A stretch of DNA of 64,000 nt from Stictocephala bisonia (taxonomy: Eukaryota; Arthropoda; Insecta; Hemiptera; Membracidae): positions 9,486,717 to 9,550,716 of the forward strand of contig JAQJVL010000002.1 in assembly GCA_035578905.1 (NCBI GenBank), written 5' to 3'. The translations under genes were made by a program, and so were the position numbers. The first letter of the stretch is position 1. Every line of letters starts with the position of its first letter. Of the stretch, positions 61,381 through 64,000 are shown piece after piece. The notes below the pieces were generated by a model. That model saw only the letters and a list, made by a program, of their open reading frames with translations, did not search any database and was not told the origin of the DNA.

Positions 61381-61444
61381 TAATATTTGTGCATTTTGTG
61401 CTTGTATTGTAATAAATTTGTGTTGTGTGACGTTTACTTGTACT

Positions 61445-61656
61445 GTTTTTTTTAAGGAGAGGCCGATCTCCTCCTTCAACTTACTGTGCCCATTCCTCAT
61501 CGACTACTGCGAGGAACTTATTCAGACAGAGTAAGGAGGCGAACCAGTACAGTACAAGGTGAGTATTACTGATAAATCTTTCGGTCTAGGCTGGATTCGA
61601 ACCAGCGCTATCTCTAACCTGACGCCTTAGACGGCTCGGCTACCGGCTCGTCCGAA
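61445..61656 (-). mobile_element. tRNA-derived SINE, copy C (best preserved)
   Basis: On the minus strand the head has A-box sequence tagccgagccgtctaag (61642-61626) and B box ggttcgaatcc (about 61603-61592). The body (tttatcagtaatactcacct..., actggttcgcctccttact...) is shared with copies A and B. It is inserted just beyond the Penelope-like 3' end. Confidence 0.82.
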
Positions 61657-61659
61657 GTT

Positions 61660-64000
61660 AGAAACGAGCCGGAAGAATAAATAAAATTTATTTTTCTCTG
61701 AGGCAACGTTCACTTTTATGGTATTTATACCAAAACGAAATTTGTTAATTAGGAAACTAGATGTATCTCTGAATTCAGCCTAATAAATTATACTTGCTGC
61801 TGTTTGATACAAATATTCTAGTTTACAAGTAACAGCGCACTATCTTGTATTATATCAACTAGTAATATTATAGCAGCTGTGGCTAGTTCCATTAAAAAAT
61901 ATATTTGAAAAATTAACACGACTAATTATTATTTTTATTTATTGATACTAAACCCCAATGGATCATGAAAGCATTCTGACTCATTTTGAATATTTTTCTT
62001 CCACGCTTATCTAATATTTTTCTCTGTAGATTCGCATTCTCTCTTCTGTCCACTTCGTTTTTGTGTTTTTTTTCTTTGGACTTTCGTTCTTTGAATTCAC
62101 TTCTGTATACATTATTCATAATTATTGATTTTGTTAGATTTTAAAGGAATTAAAATTGTGATTGTTTATGACTTTTTAGTTTCGTTACGTATTTTTGTAA
62201 GTGCAACAATGCTGACAATGAGTACAACAGTAAGTAATTAACTTAAAATTTGACTAACTAAGCTATAAACATGTAATTTGTTAACACTTTAGTTTGTTTG
62301 ATAAATCAATTTCTATGATGAAAAGATAACTGTGCAATTTTATTGTTATTGAATAAATTAACTTTACACGTTCATGTTGTAAACATGTTTATTGTAGAGA
62401 GAGAAGCCCAGATCCACAAACTCCCCTTGTCAAGTTGCGACGATCAGCTGTTACAGTCAACAAAGCTCTTAAATCCAGCACTGCCTTATGGCAGCACGAC
62501 TAGCTATGATCCTGCATATGACAGTACATAAAAATATAGGAATAAATTGTTATCATATCAAAAACATTTTGAGATAAAAGACAATCTAGTTACTTATGTT
62601 CACTGAAAAGGTAATGTTTTGCAATTCCTACTATGTGTATTACGTGAATATCTATACATATAGGTCATTCTGGGTGAAACAATAAGTTTATATCTATGGT
62701 TTCTAGGAAGTCTACCATAAGTAGCATGACAATGGTAATCGATAAACTTTGGTGTATAGTCAGATACTTCAAATGTTTGGGGCCTCTCCTAAGAAACGTG
62801 TGTGGACGACGGGAGTAACTATGACTGTCGGCGACCAGGTTGGGGATCTCCGGAGCACGGCTCTGAACTAAGTAAGTGCTGGGACCCGGGAATAGGCTCT
62901 TAATTAAGTAGGGGCCTGACTGATGCGATCATGCTGATTTTTAAGATGAACTTTTAAAATAAAATAAACACCGGTCTCCGGAAAGTGCGGATAATCACTT
63001 TATTTATATGAGTGGTAAGTTAGTACCACTGTATAAATATATATATATTTGCAAGCGTTGATGAAATATATAGATACTTAATTTCTATAGAAAATAGTAC
63101 CTAAACACATGTTTTATTTGAATCAGAAGGGGTTTTCTATTTTGTATATACTCTTTGATTAAATATCTACAGTAAAATTAAAGGCAACATTAGTTTACAA
63201 TAGGTCATAATTTTCTCTAAATTGCATCATTTTCTCTAAAACTCTGTAATTTACAACTAAAATTATGTAAACATTTTACAGAATGGTAATTACAATAAAA
63301 TCTGGTTAATATTAAAGATCTTAGAATGGATTAAGAGTTAAAATAATTTGGAGGGGATGAGATCCCACAGTGAGTGTAAATTAGCTCCGACGAGCTGAAA
63401 AGGGAAAATTAATATTCATTAGTCCCGTAATTTTAATTCCGGTATTTTAATGGGCGGGGGATGAGGGGAAGTAAAGTTTTTACTGAGTTCTGCTACAGTT
63501 TAAAAGTTCTGAATGAATCTCTGTGAATAAACTTAAGTTAAAACTCGTTCAACAGGTTCTTGATTGTTACTTGAAAACAGGTGACTCATGTACATCCACT
63601 TGTTTAATAACTTTATGGGTAATGATAATATTTATTAAATAGTTTACTTCATAATCTGTGAGATCATAAAGAACGTAAATAAATACTGATGATAACAATT
63701 TAAGTTGGTATGATAATTATCTTAAAATTTTAAAATCTGGACCTGAATTTATTTTTTGGAACTAGTTAAACATTTTCTACTCATAATGTTATGTACATAG
63801 TATAAAGGAATATCTTTAATTACCAGTTCTAATTACACTTATAGATTCATCATTTTGTTCTGTTTCCTTTACCATGGACATAACGTAAAGAAATTAGGTA
63901 CAATACATACATAATACATATGCAGGTACAAATTCAAAAAATTATCGCCATTAATTTTGAGATACCAACACAACTTGTGCTTATTACGAAAAATATAAAT
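61660..64000. other. Gene-free stretch to the window end
   Basis: No credible gene. 62430-62535 (caacaaagctcttaaatcca...) is the second copy of the dispersed repeat at 4617-4740. A GC-richer patch at about 62780-62930 and one at 63430-63480 give no recognisable frame. The 62-69-codon frames have no domain. Confidence 0.4.

Larger units (their letters stand above)
58583..61440 (+). mobile_element. Penelope-like element 3' part, split by a LINE
   Basis: 58583-58741 encodes the stretch before the endonuclease (…FKTCNTMSNILYPN…). The frame idea resumes at 60864 with YRINCNVCNMFYIGQT, the Cys-rich start of a GIY-YIG endonuclease. It then runs through a KHLLNCTHSLN block to …NAWEELFIFKGK… and a stop at 61221-61223. 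One single-base frameshift lies near 60922. The 3' region 61224-61440 contains a hammerhead-like motif and matches the palindromic ends at 35 kb. The RT domain is absent, so the element is 5'-truncated. The GIY-YIG nuclease would nick target DNA for reverse transcription; this copy is inactive. Confidence 0.82.

Overview
This is an AT-rich animal nuclear sequence, most probably from an insect. The evidence is one intron-split receptor gene, patches of TTAGG/CCTAA motif, and an arthropod-type mix of transposable elements: Gypsy-type LTR elements, Jockey/I-like non-LTR elements, a Penelope-like element, pogo/Tigger, a non-autonomous Helitron, tRNA-derived SINEs and TIR/foldback elements. A hemipteroid insect would fit but is only a guess. 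There are no bacterial genes, and most open frames in the window are chance or repeat-derived.

Layout. 0-7 kb: decayed repeats, including a non-LTR reverse transcriptase (RT) remnant, a foldback element cut by a LINE tail, a 155-bp tandem array and a TIR element. 7.36-17.82 kb: a nest. A TIR element (7357-17820) carries a 9.2-kb LTR retrotransposon (7957-17125) with near-identical 1.27-kb LTRs, a 4-bp target duplication (GTTT), a primer binding site, a polypurine tract and one intact 483-codon coiled-coil ORF, but no recognisable pol. A second insertion (17233-17661) sits in the same TIR arm. 17.8-40 kb: almost pure repeat landscape, with Helitron ends, LINE fragments, a Tigger-like element with a broken transposase, a Helitron with a paralogous empty site, head-to-head Penelope ends with hammerhead-like motifs, a dead RT gene and a second 155-bp tandem array.

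40.3-53.4 kb: the only convincing host gene, a class A GPCR on the minus strand. Six exons with matching phases encode TM1 to TM7 plus a serine-rich tail; the first exon(s) with the start codon were not found. The TM4-TM5 exon is followed on the upstream side by three extra tandem copies and a partial one, two of which stay open. The introns hold SINEs, a 36-bp minisatellite, a TIR element with a poly(A) core, and long GA repeats.

53.9-64 kb: a solo LTR with a 4-bp target duplication, a 1-kb array of the 36-bp minisatellite, and a Penelope-like element whose C-terminal region is split by a 5'-truncated non-LTR element. A SINE and unannotated AT-rich sequence follow.

All identities come from reading motifs by eye. 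No alignment or database search was run.
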